From positions 18,774,429 to 18,838,428 of the forward strand of contig NC_063264.1 in the NCBI RefSeq assembly GCF_019578655.1: a stretch of DNA of 64,000 nt, given 5' to 3'. This DNA is from Ricinus communis. Lineage: Eukaryota > Streptophyta > Magnoliopsida > Malpighiales > Euphorbiaceae. Below the pieces are notes generated by a model that was not told the origin of the DNA, did no database searches, and was given only the letters and a program-made list of their open reading frames with translations. A program made the position numbers and the translations under genes. Shown here piece after piece: positions 1 to 12,264 of the stretch. How positions within the stretch are numbered: the first letter of the stretch is position 1; each line of letters starts with the position of its first letter.

Positions 1-178
1 TCTTACGGGGTTGTTTTTAAATATTGGGTGTTTTCTCATATTAACAACTATACCCCTTTTTTAGGGTTGTTTTCTCATGTCGAAAGATATACTCCTCTAA
101 TGGGGTAGTTTTCTATTATTAACAAATATACCCTTCTTACAGGGTTGTTTTCTCATATTGACAAATATACCACATTTT

Positions 179-3100
179 TAGGCTTGTTTTCTGATTTTGA
201 TAGATATACCCCTCTTACGGGGTTGTTTTCTAATATTTACAAATATACCCCTCTTACGGGGTTGCTTTCTCATATTGACAAATATACCACTTTTTTGGGG
301 TTGTTTTCTCATATTGATAGATATATCCCTCTTACGGGGTAGTTTTCTATTATTGACAAATATACCCCTCTTATAGGGTTGTTTTCTCATATTGATAAAT
401 ATACCAATTTTTTAGGGTTGTTTTCTCATTTTGAAAGATATAACCCTCCAAAAAGGCTGTGTTCTAATATTGACAAATATGCCCCTCTTACAGGGTTTTT
501 TTCTATTTTTGAAAAATATAGACCTCCTACGGGATTGTTTTCTACTATTGACAAATACACCCGTCTTACGGGGTTGTTTTCTCATATTGATAAATATACC
601 ACTTTTTTGGAGTTGTTTTGTCATTATCATAGATATACCCCAATTACGGGGTTGTGTTCTAATATTGAAAAATATACCACTCATATAGGGTTGTTTTCAA
701 AAATTTATAAATATACCCCTATTACAGGGTTGTTGTATAATATTGACAAATATAGCCCTTCTACGGGGTTGTTTTCTAATATTGACACCTCTTACAGTGT
801 TGTATTCTAATATTGACAAATATACCCCTCCTACGTGGTTGTTTTCTAACATTGACAAATATACCCCTCTTACGAAGTTGTTTTCTAATATTGACAAATA
901 TACCAATTTTTTTGGGTTGTTTTCTCATGTTGAAAGATATACCACTTTTTTGGGTTGTTTTCTCATGTTGAAAGATATACCCCTCTTACAGGGTTGTTTT
1001 CTAATATTGACACATATACCCCTCTTACAGGATTTATTTCTCATATTGACAAATATACCACTTTTTTGGGGTTGTTCTCTCATGTTAAAAGATATACGCC
1101 TCCTACAGGGTTGTTTTCTAATATTGGCTGTTTTCTCATATTAACAACTATACCCCTTTTTTGGGGTTGTTTTCTCATATTGAAAGATATACCCCTCTAA
1201 TGGGTTAGTTTTCTATTATTGATAAATATACCCTTCTTACGAGGTTGTTTTCTCATATTGACAAATATACCACTTTTTTAGGCTTATTTACTGATTTTGA
1301 TAGATATACCCCTCTTACGGGGTTGTTTTCTAATATTTACAAATATACCCCTCTTACGGGGTTGCTTTCTCATATTGACAAATATACCACTTTTTTGGAG
1401 TTGTTTTCTCATGTTGAAAGATATATCCCTCTTACGGGTTAGTTTTCTTTTATTGACAAATATACCCCTCTTACAAGGTTGTTTTCTCATATTGACAAAT
1501 ATACCACTTTTTTAGGGTTGTTTTCTCATTTTGGAAGATATACCCCTCCAACGAGGTTGTGTTCTAATATTGACAAATATGCCCCTCTTAGAGGGTTATT
1601 TTCTATTATTGACAAATATACACCTCCTACAAGATTGTTTTCTACTATTGATAAATATACCCTTCTTACGGGGTTATTTTGTCATATTGACAAATATATC
1701 ACTTTTTTGAGTTATTTTCTCATTATCATAGATATACCTCTATTACGGGGTTGTGTTCTAATATTGAAAAATATACCACTCATATGCGGTTGTTTTCAAA
1801 AATTTATAAATATACCCCTCTTACGGGGATGTTGTCTAATATTGACAAATATACCCCTCCTACGTGGTTGTTTTCTAATATTGACAAATATAACTCTCTT
1901 ACGGGGTTGTTTTCCAAAATTGACAAATATACCCCTCCTACGGGGTTGTTTTCTAACATTGACAAATATATCCCTCTTACGGGGTTGTTTTCTCATATCG
2001 ACAAATGTACCAATTTTTTGGAGTTATTTTTTCGTTATCATAAATATATCCCTATTACGGGGTTGTGTTCTAATATTGAAAAATATACCACTCATACGGG
2101 GTTGTTTTTTAATATTTATAAATATACCCCTCTTACCGGGTTGCTTTCTCAAGTTGACAAATATGCTACTTTTTTGGGGTTGTTTTCTCATGTTGAAAGA
2201 TATATCCCTCTTTCGGGTTAGTTTTCTATTATTGACAAATATACCCCTCTTACAGGTTTGTTTTCTCATATTGACAAATATAGCACTTTTTTAGGGTTGT
2301 TTTCTCATTTTGAAAGATATACCCCTCCAACGAGGTTGTGTTCTAATATTGACAAATATGCCCCTCTTACAGGGTTATTTTCTAGTATTGACAAATATAC
2401 ACCTCCTACGGGATTATTTTCTACTATTGACAAATATACCCCTCTTACGGGGTTGTTTTCTCATATTGACAGATGTACCCACTTACGGGGTTATTTTCTA
2501 TTATTGACAAATATACCCCTCTTACGGGGTTGTTGTCTAATATCGATAAATATACCCCTTCCACGGGGTTGTTTTCTAATATTGACAAATATAACTCTCT
2601 TACGGGGTTATTTTCTAATATTGACAAATATACCCCTCCTACGGGGTTGTTTTCTAATATTGACAAATATACCAATTTTTTTAGGTTGTATTCTCATGTT
2701 GAAAGATATACCACTCTTTTGGGGTTGTATTCTCATGTTGAAAGATATACCCCTCTTACAGGGTTGTTTTCTAATATTGACAAATATACCCCTCTTACAG
2801 GGTTTTTTTCTCATATTAACAAATATACCACTTTTTTGGGGTTGTTCTATCATGTTGAAAGATATACGCCTCTTACGGGGTTGTTTTTTAATATTGGCTG
2901 TTTTCTCATATTTACAACTATACCACTTTTTTGGAGTTGTTTTCTCATTATCATAGATATACCCCTATTACGGGGTTGTGTTCTAATATTGAAAAATGTA
3001 CCTCTCATATTTGGTTGTTTTAAAAAATTTATAAATATACCAATCTTACGGGGTTGTTTTCTCATATTGATAAATATATCACTTTTTGGGGGTTCTTTTC

Positions 3101-5440
3101 TCATGTTGAAACATATACCCCTCTTACGAGGTTATTTTCTCATATAAATATACTACTTTTTTGGGGTTCTTTTCTCATGTTGAAAGATATACCCCTCCTA
3201 TAGGGTTGTTTTCTCATATTGACAAATATACCACTTTTTTAGGCTTGTTTTCTGATTTTGATAGATATACCCCTCTTACGGGGTTGTTTTCTAATATTTA
3301 CAAATATACCCCTCTTACGGGGTTGCTTTCTCATATTGACAAATATACCACTTTTTTGGGGTTGTTTTCTCATATTGATAGATTTATCCCTCTTACGGGG
3401 TAGTTTTCTATTATTGACAAATATACCCCTCTTATAGGGTTGTTTTCTCATATTGACAAATATACCAATTTTTTAGGGTTGTTTTCTCATTTTGAAAGAT
3501 ATAACCCTCCAAAAAGGCTGTGTTCTAATATTGACAAATATGCCCCTCTTACAGGGTTTTTTTCTATTTTTGAAAAATATAGACCTCCTACGGGATTGTT
3601 TTCTACTATTGACAAATACACCCGTCTTACGGGGTTGTTTTCTCATATTGATAAATATACCACTTTTTTGGAGTTGTTTTGTCATTATCATAGATATACC
3701 CCAATTACGGGGTTGTGTTCTAATATTGAAAAATATACCACTCATATAGGGTTGTTTTCAAAAATTTATAAATATACCCCTATTACACGGTTGTTGTATA
3801 ATATTGACAAATATAGCCCTTCTACGGGGTTGTTTTCTAATATTGACACCTCTTACGGGGTTGTATTCTAATATTGACAAATATACCCCTCCTACGTGGT
3901 TGTTTTCTAACATTGACAAATATACCCCTCTTACGAAGTAGTTTGCTAATATTGACAAATATACCAATTTTTTTGGGTTGTTCCCTCATGTTGAAAGATA
4001 TACCACTTTTTTGAGGTTGTTTTCTCATGTTGAAACATATACCCCTCTTACAGTGTTTTTTCTAATATTGACAAATATACCCCTCTTACAGAATTCTTTT
4101 CTCATTGACAAATATACCACTTTTTTGGGGTTGTTCTCTCATGTTAAAAGATATATGTCTCTTACGGGGTTGTTTTTAAATATTGGGTGTTTTCTCATAT
4201 TAACAACTATACCCCTTTTTTAGGGTTGTTTTCTCATGTTGAAAGATATACTCCTCTAATGGGGTAGTTTTCTATTATTGACAAATATACCCTTCTTACA
4301 GGGTTGTTTTCTCATATTGACAAATATACCACCTTTTTAGGCTTGTTTTGTGATTTTGATAGATATACCCCTCTTACGGGGTTGTTTTCTAATATTTACA
4401 AATATACCCCTCTTACGGGGTTGCTTTCTCATATTGACAAATATACCACTTTTTTGGGGTTGTTTTCTCATATTGATAGATATGTCCCTCTTACGGGGTA
4501 GTTTTCTATTATTGACAAATATACCCCTCTTATAGGGTTGTTTTCTCATATTGACAAATATACCAATTTTTTAGGGTTGTTTTCTCATTTTGAAAGATAT
4601 ACCCCTCCAAAAAGGCTGTGTTCTAATATTGACAAATATGCTCCTCTTACAGGGCTTTTTTCTATTTTTGAAAAATATAGACCTCCTACGGGATTGTTTT
4701 CTACTATTGACAAATACACCCGTCTTACGGGGTTGTTTTCTCATATTGATAAATATACCACTTTTTTGGAGTTGTTTTGTCATTATCATAGATATACCCC
4801 AATTACGGGGTTGTGTTCTAATATTGAAAAATATACCACTCATATAGGGTTGTTTTCAAAAATTTATAAATATACCCCTATTACAGGGTTGTTGTATAAT
4901 ATTGACAAATATAGCCCTTCTACGGGGTTGTTTTCTAATATTGACACCTCTTACAGGGTTGTATTCTAATATTGATAAATATACCCCTCCTACGTGGTTG
5001 TTTTCTAACATTGACAAATATACCCCTCTTACGAAGTTGTTTTCTAATATTGACAAATATACCAATTTTTTTGGGTTGTTTTCTCATGTTGAAAGATATA
5101 CCACTTTTTTGGGGTTGTTTTCCCATGTTGAAAGATATACCCCTCTTACAGGGTTGTTTTCTAATATTGACACATATACCCCTCTTACAGGATTTATTTC
5201 TCATATTGACAAATATACCACTTTTTTGGGGTTGTTCTCTCATGTTAAAAGATATATGCCTCCTACGGGGTTGTTTTCTAATATTGGCTGTTTTCTCATA
5301 TTAACAACTATACCCCTTTTTTGGGGTTGTTTTCTCATATTGAAAGATATACCCCTCTAATGGGTTAGTTTTCTATTATTGACAAATATACCCTTCTTAC
5401 GAGGTTGTTTTCTCATATTGACAAATATACCACTTTTTTA
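179..5440 (+). repeat. about 1.1-kb higher-order repeat inside the satellite
   Basis: The marker TAGGCTTGTTTTCTGATTTT (with small variants) occurs near 178, 1278, 3240, 4339 and 5438, giving spacings of 1100, 1962, 1099 and 1099 bp. The sequence after 178, 3240 and 4339 is nearly identical for about 1 kb, including a shared 8-bp deletion (ATTGACACCTCTTAC) near 781, 3840 and 4941. The copies starting near 1278 and 5438 switch to other monomer orders. This is block amplification of about 28 monomers. Confidence 0.85.
1500..3240 (+). repeat. 1.74-kb segmental duplication, copy 1
   Basis: This stretch is nearly identical to 6064-7804 at a constant offset of 4564 bp. Many private substitutions and the same short units are shared. 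The copies diverge just after 3240 and 7804, where copy 1 continues into the 1.1-kb repeat and copy 2 runs towards the LTR junction. Confidence 0.85.
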
Positions 5441-6063
5441 GGCTTATTTTCTGATTTTGATAGATATACCCCTCTTACGGGGTTGTTTTCTAATATTTAC
5501 AAATATACCCCTCTTACAAGGTTTTTTTCTCATATTAACAAATATACCACTTTTTTGGGGTTGTTCTATCATGTTGAAAGATATACGCCTCTTACGGGGT
5601 TGTTTTTTAATATTGGCTGTTTTCTCATATTTATAACTATACCACTTTTTTGGAGTTGTTTTCTCATTATCATAGATATACCCCTATTACGGGGTTGTGT
5701 TCTAATATTGAAAAATGTACCACTCATATTTGGTTGTTTTAAAAAATTTATAAATATACCAATCTTACGGGGTTGTTTTCTCATATTGATAAATATATCA
5801 CTTTTTGGGGGTTCTTTTCTCATGTTGAAACATATACCCCTCTTACGAGGTTATTTTCTCATATAAATATACTACTTTTTTGGGGTTCTTTTCTTATGTT
5901 GAAAGATATACCCCTCCTATAGGGTTGTTTTCTCATATTGACAAATATACCACTTTTCTAGGCTTGTTTTCTCATTTTGATAGATATGCCCCACTTACGA
6001 GGTTGTTTTCTAATATTTACAAATATACCCCTCTTACGGGGTTGCTTTCTCATATTGACAAAT

Positions 6064-7804
6064 ATACCACTTTTTTAGGGTTGTTTTCTCATTTTGGAAG
6101 ATATACCCCTCCAACGAGGTTGTGTTCTAATATTGACAAATATGCCCCTCTTACAGGGTTATTTTCTATTATTGACAAATATACACCTCCTACAAGATTG
6201 TTTTCTACTATTGATAAATATACCCCTCTTACGGGGTTATTTTGTCATATTGACAAATATACCACTTTTTTTGAGTTATTTTCTCATTATCATAGATATA
6301 CCTCTATTACGGGGTTGTGTTCTAATATTGAAAAATATACCACTCATATGCGGTAGTTTTTAAAAATTTATAAATATACCCCTCTTACGGGGATGTTGTC
6401 TAATATTGACAAATATACCCCTCCTACGTGGTTGTTTTCTAATATTGACAAATATAACTCTCTTACGGGGTTGTTTTCCAAAATTGACAAATATACCCCT
6501 CCTACGGGGTTGTTTTCTAACATTGACAAATATACCCCTCTTACGGGGTTGTTTTCTCATATCGACAAATGTACCAATTTTTTGGAGTTATTTTTTCGTT
6601 ATCATAAATATATCCCTATTACGGGGTTGTGTTCTAATATTGAAAAATATACCACTCATACGGGGTTGTTTTTTAATATTTATAAATATACCCCTCTTAC
6701 CGGGTTGCTTTCTCAAGTTGACAAATATGCTACTTTTTTGGGGTTGTTTTCTCATGTTGAAAGATATATCCCTCTTTCGGGTTAGTTTTCTATTATTGAC
6801 AAATATACCCCTCTTACAGGGTTGTTTTCTCATATTGACAAATATAGCACTTTTTTAGGGTTGTTTTCTCATTTTGAAAGATATACCCCTCCAACGAGGT
6901 TGTGTTCTAATATTGACAAATATGCCCCTCTTATAGGGTTATTTTCTAGTATTGACAAATATACACCTCCTACGGGATTATTTTCTACTATTGACAAATA
7001 TACCCCTCTTACGGGGTTGTTTTCTCATATTGACAGATGTACCCACTTACGGGGTTATTTTCTATTATTGACAAATATACCCCTCTTACGGGGTTGTTGT
7101 CTAATATTGACAAATATACCCCTTCCACGGGGTTGTTTTCTAATATTGACAAATATAACTCTCTTACGGGGTTATTTTCTAATATTGACAAATATACCCC
7201 TCCTACGGGGTTGTTTTCTAATATTGACAAATATACCAATTTTTTTAGGTTGTTTTCTCATGTTGAAAGATATACCACTCTTTTGGGGTTGTTTTCTCAT
7301 GTTGAAAGATATACCCCTCTTACAGGGTTGTTTTCTAATATTGACAAATATACCCCTCTTACAAGGTTTTTTTCTCATATTAACAAATATACCACTTTTT
7401 TGGGGTTGTTCTATCATGTTGAAAGATATACGCCTCTTACGGGGTTGTTTTTTAATATTGGCTGTTTTCTCATATTTACAACTATACCACTTTTTTGGAG
7501 TTGTTTTCTCATTATCATAGATATACCCCTATTACGGGGTTGTGTTCTAATATTGAAAAATGTACCACTCATATTTGGTTGTTTTAAAAAATTTATAAAT
7601 ATACCAATCTTACGGGGTTGTTTTCTCATATTGATAAATATATCACTTTTTGGGGGTTCTTTTCTCATGTTGAAACATATACCCCTCTTACGAGGTTATT
7701 TTCTCATATAAATATACTACTTTTTTGGGGTTCTTTTCTCATGTTGAAAGATATACCCCTCCTATAGGGTTGTTTTCTCATATTGACAAATATACCACTT
7801 TTTT
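6064..7804 (+). repeat. 1.74-kb segmental duplication, copy 2
   Basis: Partner of 1500-3240 (offset 4564 bp). It lies immediately before the LTR terminus at 7875, so the most recent duplication in block 1 reaches almost to that junction. Confidence 0.85.
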
Positions 7805-9010
7805 AAGGTTGTTTTCTCATTTTGAAAGATATACCCCACCAACGAGGTTGTGTTCTAATATTGACAAATATGCCTGATGTGTGCTACTCGTGTTAGCTAC
7901 AATCTAAGGCAGTGTACCTATCGATGCAGTCTAGCACTAATGGCGAGTATCAAGGTCGTATTCCTCGGGAAAGCGAAAGCCCAGAGTTACTTCTTTGTTC
8001 TTTGTTATATTAACCTAAAATGGATGATGAATAAATTCTAAACTAACTATTAATTGCGAGCTAAGTTCTAAGGGAGATGCAGGAGTAATTGTTAAGTGAA
8101 ATAATCAAGACAAGAAGACAAACCCAAAGGGAATCTAAACTAGTTGGCATCCGAACAAAAGATAAAGGATCAATGAGTCTAATTATGCTACCCGTGGATG
8201 AATTCTTAACCGAATTCGGTTTCTCTCTCGAGATAACCGAATTCCTAAACCTAATAACCTAAAGTTGGAATCTCTTCCTAACAATTGATTCTTAAATTAG
8301 CATTAAGCTTTAATCCGCCTCTATTAAGCTTTGTTAATTCTTAATCCGGCTAGTTAATTATCCTTATCTCTAAGCAATTATTAACCAGTTCTTGTTATTC
8401 AATGTTCCAATTGCCAAACGGATTTCTCAATCTCATAAAGCAATCTAAACATCATAATTCACAACGTCTCATGAATAATGCATAATCTTATTAACGCGAA
8501 ACAAGAAGAATACAAAACCAACTCAAACAATCCAACAATATAATATCAAACCAACATAGCAAAGAAATCCCAATGGATTTAATCAATTTAGCTAAACATG
8601 TTCATGTTTAAAACAATCTAGGAAATCAATTAGAATGAAAGAATAATGAAAATAAAACATGTACACCCTTTTCTCTCGAATTGGATGAGCGACTCCAAAT
8701 CTAGATCTACACTTTGATTAATCTCCCAAACGCCTCTTGAATTGCTCCCTCTGTTTACTTTCGGAATCTTATGATTAAGGATTCTCTCTTCTGCAACTCT
8801 CTCTCCTTTTCGGTGTTGTGCGAAAGCCGAACCGATACTGGGGCTCAACTTCCTCTTTCTCCCCCTCTTAAGAAAAACTCATTTTTCTTATATATTTAAC
8901 TTCAGGCAATGCAAAGTCCGGGCCGTCTTGCTTAATGGATCTCACGGTAGGGTTTCACTGCGGTAGTGTTCCTCCCGTGTTGGCCACCACGGTAGTATTT
9001 CTCCGTGTTG

Positions 9011-9044
9011 GCCACCACGGGCCGTCTTTGAAGGCCGTGGTGGC
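9011..9044. other. GC-rich perfect 10-bp hairpin in the LTR
   Basis: GCCACCACGG (9011-9020) and CCGTGGTGGC (9035-9044) are perfect inverted repeats around a 14-base loop. A further copy of the left arm occurs near 8980. It sits in a GC-rich island (about 8915-9170) within an AT-rich LTR. The sister LTR has a similar GC-rich patch at 62340-62560 containing CCACCACGGGCCGT, so the patch is a family feature. Confidence 0.7.
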
Positions 9045-9353
9045 TCTGAGCTCGTGCCCAAAGTGCCAATTTCAAGAATCAAAGCCAATGGTTGAGCCGC
9101 GGCGGCGAGTCGAGGCCGTGCTCGATGTAACGTGCGGGCTCTTGTCCGATCTTGATGAATTCTCGTCCGTTTCGCACGTATTGATCTATAATTGCTTAAA
9201 CAACGATGATGGTCCTATAAATGTTCTGAAATGCAAAAGAACATAAAACGGGTGATCTGGGAATAAAGCACAATAATTGCTAGAACATCACGCAATAATA
9301 TGCAAGCAAATATGTGTAAAACTATGCTTATCAAATTACCCCACACTTAAGCT

Positions 9354-9373
9354 ATTGCTTGTCCTCGAGCAAT
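9354..9373. other. small stem-loop after TTACCCCACACTTA
   Basis: ATTGCT (9354-9359) and AGCAAT (9368-9373) flank TGTCCTCG, directly after TTACCCCACACTTA. I recognise this arrangement from memory as recurring in plant LTR sequences. Its function is unknown. Confidence 0.4.
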
Positions 9374-9856
9374 TAACAACTCAACCCACAAAACTGATTA
9401 GCAATTCATTTCGGTTTATACCCCTAGTCCACAGCGAGAGTATTGACACATCTCAAAGGATACTCAATCATAAATCAAATTACAAATCATTAACAAAGAA
9501 TAGAAATAATATTAATGCATGAGTAACTTAAATGACAACTCAACACCAACATCATGAACCAATGCCTCACAGGGATCACTCAAGTCGCTCAAAGTGTATA
9601 TTAGGTAAATAACAAATCCCTCAAAGCAAATGCACAAGACCCGCTCACTATAAGATTGCTTATAAATCATATCTTCGCTACTGTGAATAAGTAAATACCA
9701 AAATCAAAGGGTCTTTACCAAGGTTGTAATGGGGCTAGGGTAAAGGTACGGAGATTTAGACAGAAGTATGAAAATGCTGGAATTCGTGCGATAAACAATA
9801 TTATATGCTCAAAGGATTAAATGCCTAAGATCACGAAAAGAATCATTCACTAAAAT

Positions 9857-10880
9857 CCCTCCTACCGGGTTGTTCTCTAATATTGATAAATATACCCCTC
9901 TTACGGGGTTGTTTTCTAATATTGACAAATGTACTAATTTTTTTGGGTTGTTTTCTCATGTTGAAAGATATACCACTTTTTTGGGGTTGTTTTCTCATGT
10001 TGAAAAATATACCCCTCTTACGGGGTTGTTTTCTAATATTGACAAATATACCCCTCTTACAGGTTTCTTTCTCATATTGACAAATATACAACTTTTTTTG
10101 GGTTGTTTTCTCATGTTGAAAGATATACGCCTCATACGGGGTTGTTTTCTAATATTGGCTGTTTTCCCATATTAACAATTATACCCATTTTTTGGGGTTG
10201 TTTTCTCATGTTGAAAGATATACCCCTCTAACGGGGTAGTTTTCTATTATTGACAAATATACCCCTCTTATAGGGTTGTTTTCTCATATTGACAACTATA
10301 CCACTTTTTAGGATTGTTTTCTCATTTTGATAGATATACCGCTTTTACGGGGTTGTTTTCTCATTTTGAAAGATATACCCCTCCTACCGGGTTGTTCTCT
10401 AATATTGATAAATATACCCCTCTTACGGGGTTGTTTTCTAATATTGACAAATGTACTAATTTTTTTGGGTTGTTTTCTCATGTTGAAAGATATACCACTT
10501 TTTTGGGGTTGTTTTCTCATGTTGAAAAATATACCCCTCTTACGGGGTTGTTTTCTAATATTGACAAATATACCCCTCTTACAGGTTTTTTTCTCATATT
10601 GACAAATATACTACTTTTTTTGGGTTGTTTTCTCATGTTGAAAGATATACGCCTCATACGGGGTTGTTTTTTAGTATTGGCTGTTTTCCCATATTAACAA
10701 TTATACCCATTTTTTGGGGTTGTTTTCTCATGTTGAAAGATATACCCCTCTCACGGGGTAGTTTTCTATTATTGACTAATATACCCCTCTTATAGGGTTG
10801 TTTTCTCATATTGACAACTATACCACTTTTTAGGATTGTTTTCTCATTTTGATAGATATACCCCTTTTACGGGGTTGTTT
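9857..10880 (+). repeat. 522-bp tandem duplication
   Basis: 9857-10378 and 10379 to about 10880 match at an offset of 522 bp. Both start with CCTACCGGGTTGTTCTC and contain the same truncated monomer, TATTGGCTGTTTTCCCATAT. 522 is 15 bp more than 13 monomers, consistent with the truncated unit. It adjoins the LTR boundary. Confidence 0.8.
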
Positions 10881-12264
10881 TCTAATATTTACAAATATAC
10901 CCCTCTTACAAGGTTGTTTTCTCATATCGACAAATATACCACTTTTTTAGGGTTGTTTTCTCATTTTGAAAGATATCCCCTCCAACGAGGTTGTGTTGTA
11001 ATATTGACAAATATGCCCCTCTTACAGGGTTATTTTCTATTATTGACAATTATACACCTTTTACGGGATTGTTTTCTACTATTGACAAATATACCCTTCT
11101 TACGGGGTTGTTTTCTCATATTGACAAATATACCACTTTTTTGGAGTTGTTTTCACATTATCATAGATATACCCCTATTACGGGGTTGTGTTCTAATATT
11201 GAAAAATATATCACTCTTATGCGGTTGTTTTCAAAAATTTATAAATATACCCCTCTTACGGGGTTGTTGTCTAATATTGACAAATATACCCCTCCTACGG
11301 GGTTGTTTTCTAATATTGATAAATATAACTCTCTTACGGGGTTATTTTCTAATATTGACAAATATACCCCTCCTACGGGGTTGTTTTCTAACATTGACAA
11401 ATATACCCCTCTTACGGGGTTGTTTTCTAATATTGACAAATATACCAATTTTTTTGGGTTGTTTTCTCATGTTGAAAGATATACCACTCTTTTGGGGTTG
11501 TTTTCTCATGTTGAAAGATATACCCCTCTTACATGGTTGTTTTCTAATATTGACAAATATACCCCCTCTTACAGAGTTTTTTTCTCATATTGACAAATAT
11601 ACCACTTTTTTGGGGTTGTTCTCTCATGTTGAAAGATATATGCCTCTTACGGGGTTATTTTTTAATATTGGTTGTTTTATCATATTTACAACTATACCAC
11701 TTTTTTGGAGTTATTTTCTCATTATCATAGATATACCCCTATTACGGGGTTGTGTTCTAATATTGAAAAATATACCACTCATATGGGGTTGTTTTAAAAA
11801 ATTTATAAATATACCCCTCTTATGGGGTTGTTTTCTCATATTGATGAATATACCACTTTTTGGGGGTTCTTTTCTCATGTTAAAACATATACCCCTCTTA
11901 CGGGGTTATTTTTTAATATTGGCTGTTTTTTCATATTTACAACTATACCACTTTTTTGGAGTTGTTTTCTCATTATCATAGATATACCCCTATTACGGGG
12001 TTGTGTTCTAATATTGAAAAATATACCACTCATATGGGGTTGTTTTAAAAAATTTATAAATATACCCCTCTTACGGGGTTGTTTTCTCATATTGATGAAT
12101 ATACCACTTTTTGGGGGTTCTTTTCTCATGTTGAAACATATACCCCTCTTACGGGGTTGTCTTCTAATATTAACAAATATACCCCTCTTACGAGGTTAAT
12201 TTCTCATATAAATATACCACTTTTTTAGGGTTCTTTTCTCATGTTGAAAGATATACCCCTCCTA

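Larger units (their letters stand above)
1..7874 (+). repeat. 39-bp minisatellite array, block 1
   Basis: About 200 tandem monomers of 39 bp, roughly 36% GC. The commonest monomer joins a first half like TAATATTGACAAATATAC to a second half like CCCTCTTACGGGGTTG plus TTTTC. A second common type has CATGTTGAAAGATATAC joined to CACTTTTTTGGGGTTG. Translated, these read LFSNIDKYTPLTG and LFSHVERYTTFLG, 13 residues each. Monomers mostly stay in 39-bp register, but short units and an 8-bp deletion recur at fixed places, showing that blocks of many monomers were copied together. There is no spacer structure and no sign of a host gene. The array continues off the left edge of the window and ends abruptly at 7874 against an LTR terminus. 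Confidence 0.97.
7875..9856 (-). mobile_element. terminal part of a long LTR (TGGCGCC-primed, Tat/Athila-like), inside the satellite
   Basis: The non-satellite segment starts with TGATGTGTGCTACT. It is collinear with 61282-62752, where the matching TGATGGGCTACT start follows a reverse-complement primer-binding site 6 bp away. Shared landmarks include AATCCGGCTAGTTAATTA (8342 and 61751, at equal distance from the start) and ACAACGTCTCATGAATAATG. The position next to a primer site in the second copy identifies this as an LTR end, read here in reverse. Collinearity persists to about 9335. The next 520 bp, to 9856, are absent from the other copy. At 9857 the satellite resumes in the same orientation. 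Small open frames of 70-100 codons exist here but resemble nothing. Assignment to Tat/Athila rests on the primer-site type only. Confidence 0.75.

Noticed and set aside
8630..9522. Three small frames in the LTR at 7875-9856
   Set aside because: They are short, overlap the GC-rich hairpin, lie within a non-coding LTR, and resemble no known protein.
10836..11981. FLILTNIPLLRG repeats resembling leucine-rich repeats
   Set aside because: The 13-residue period is just the 39-bp monomer. LRR units are longer (typically 20-30 residues), and the same DNA reads equally well in other frames.
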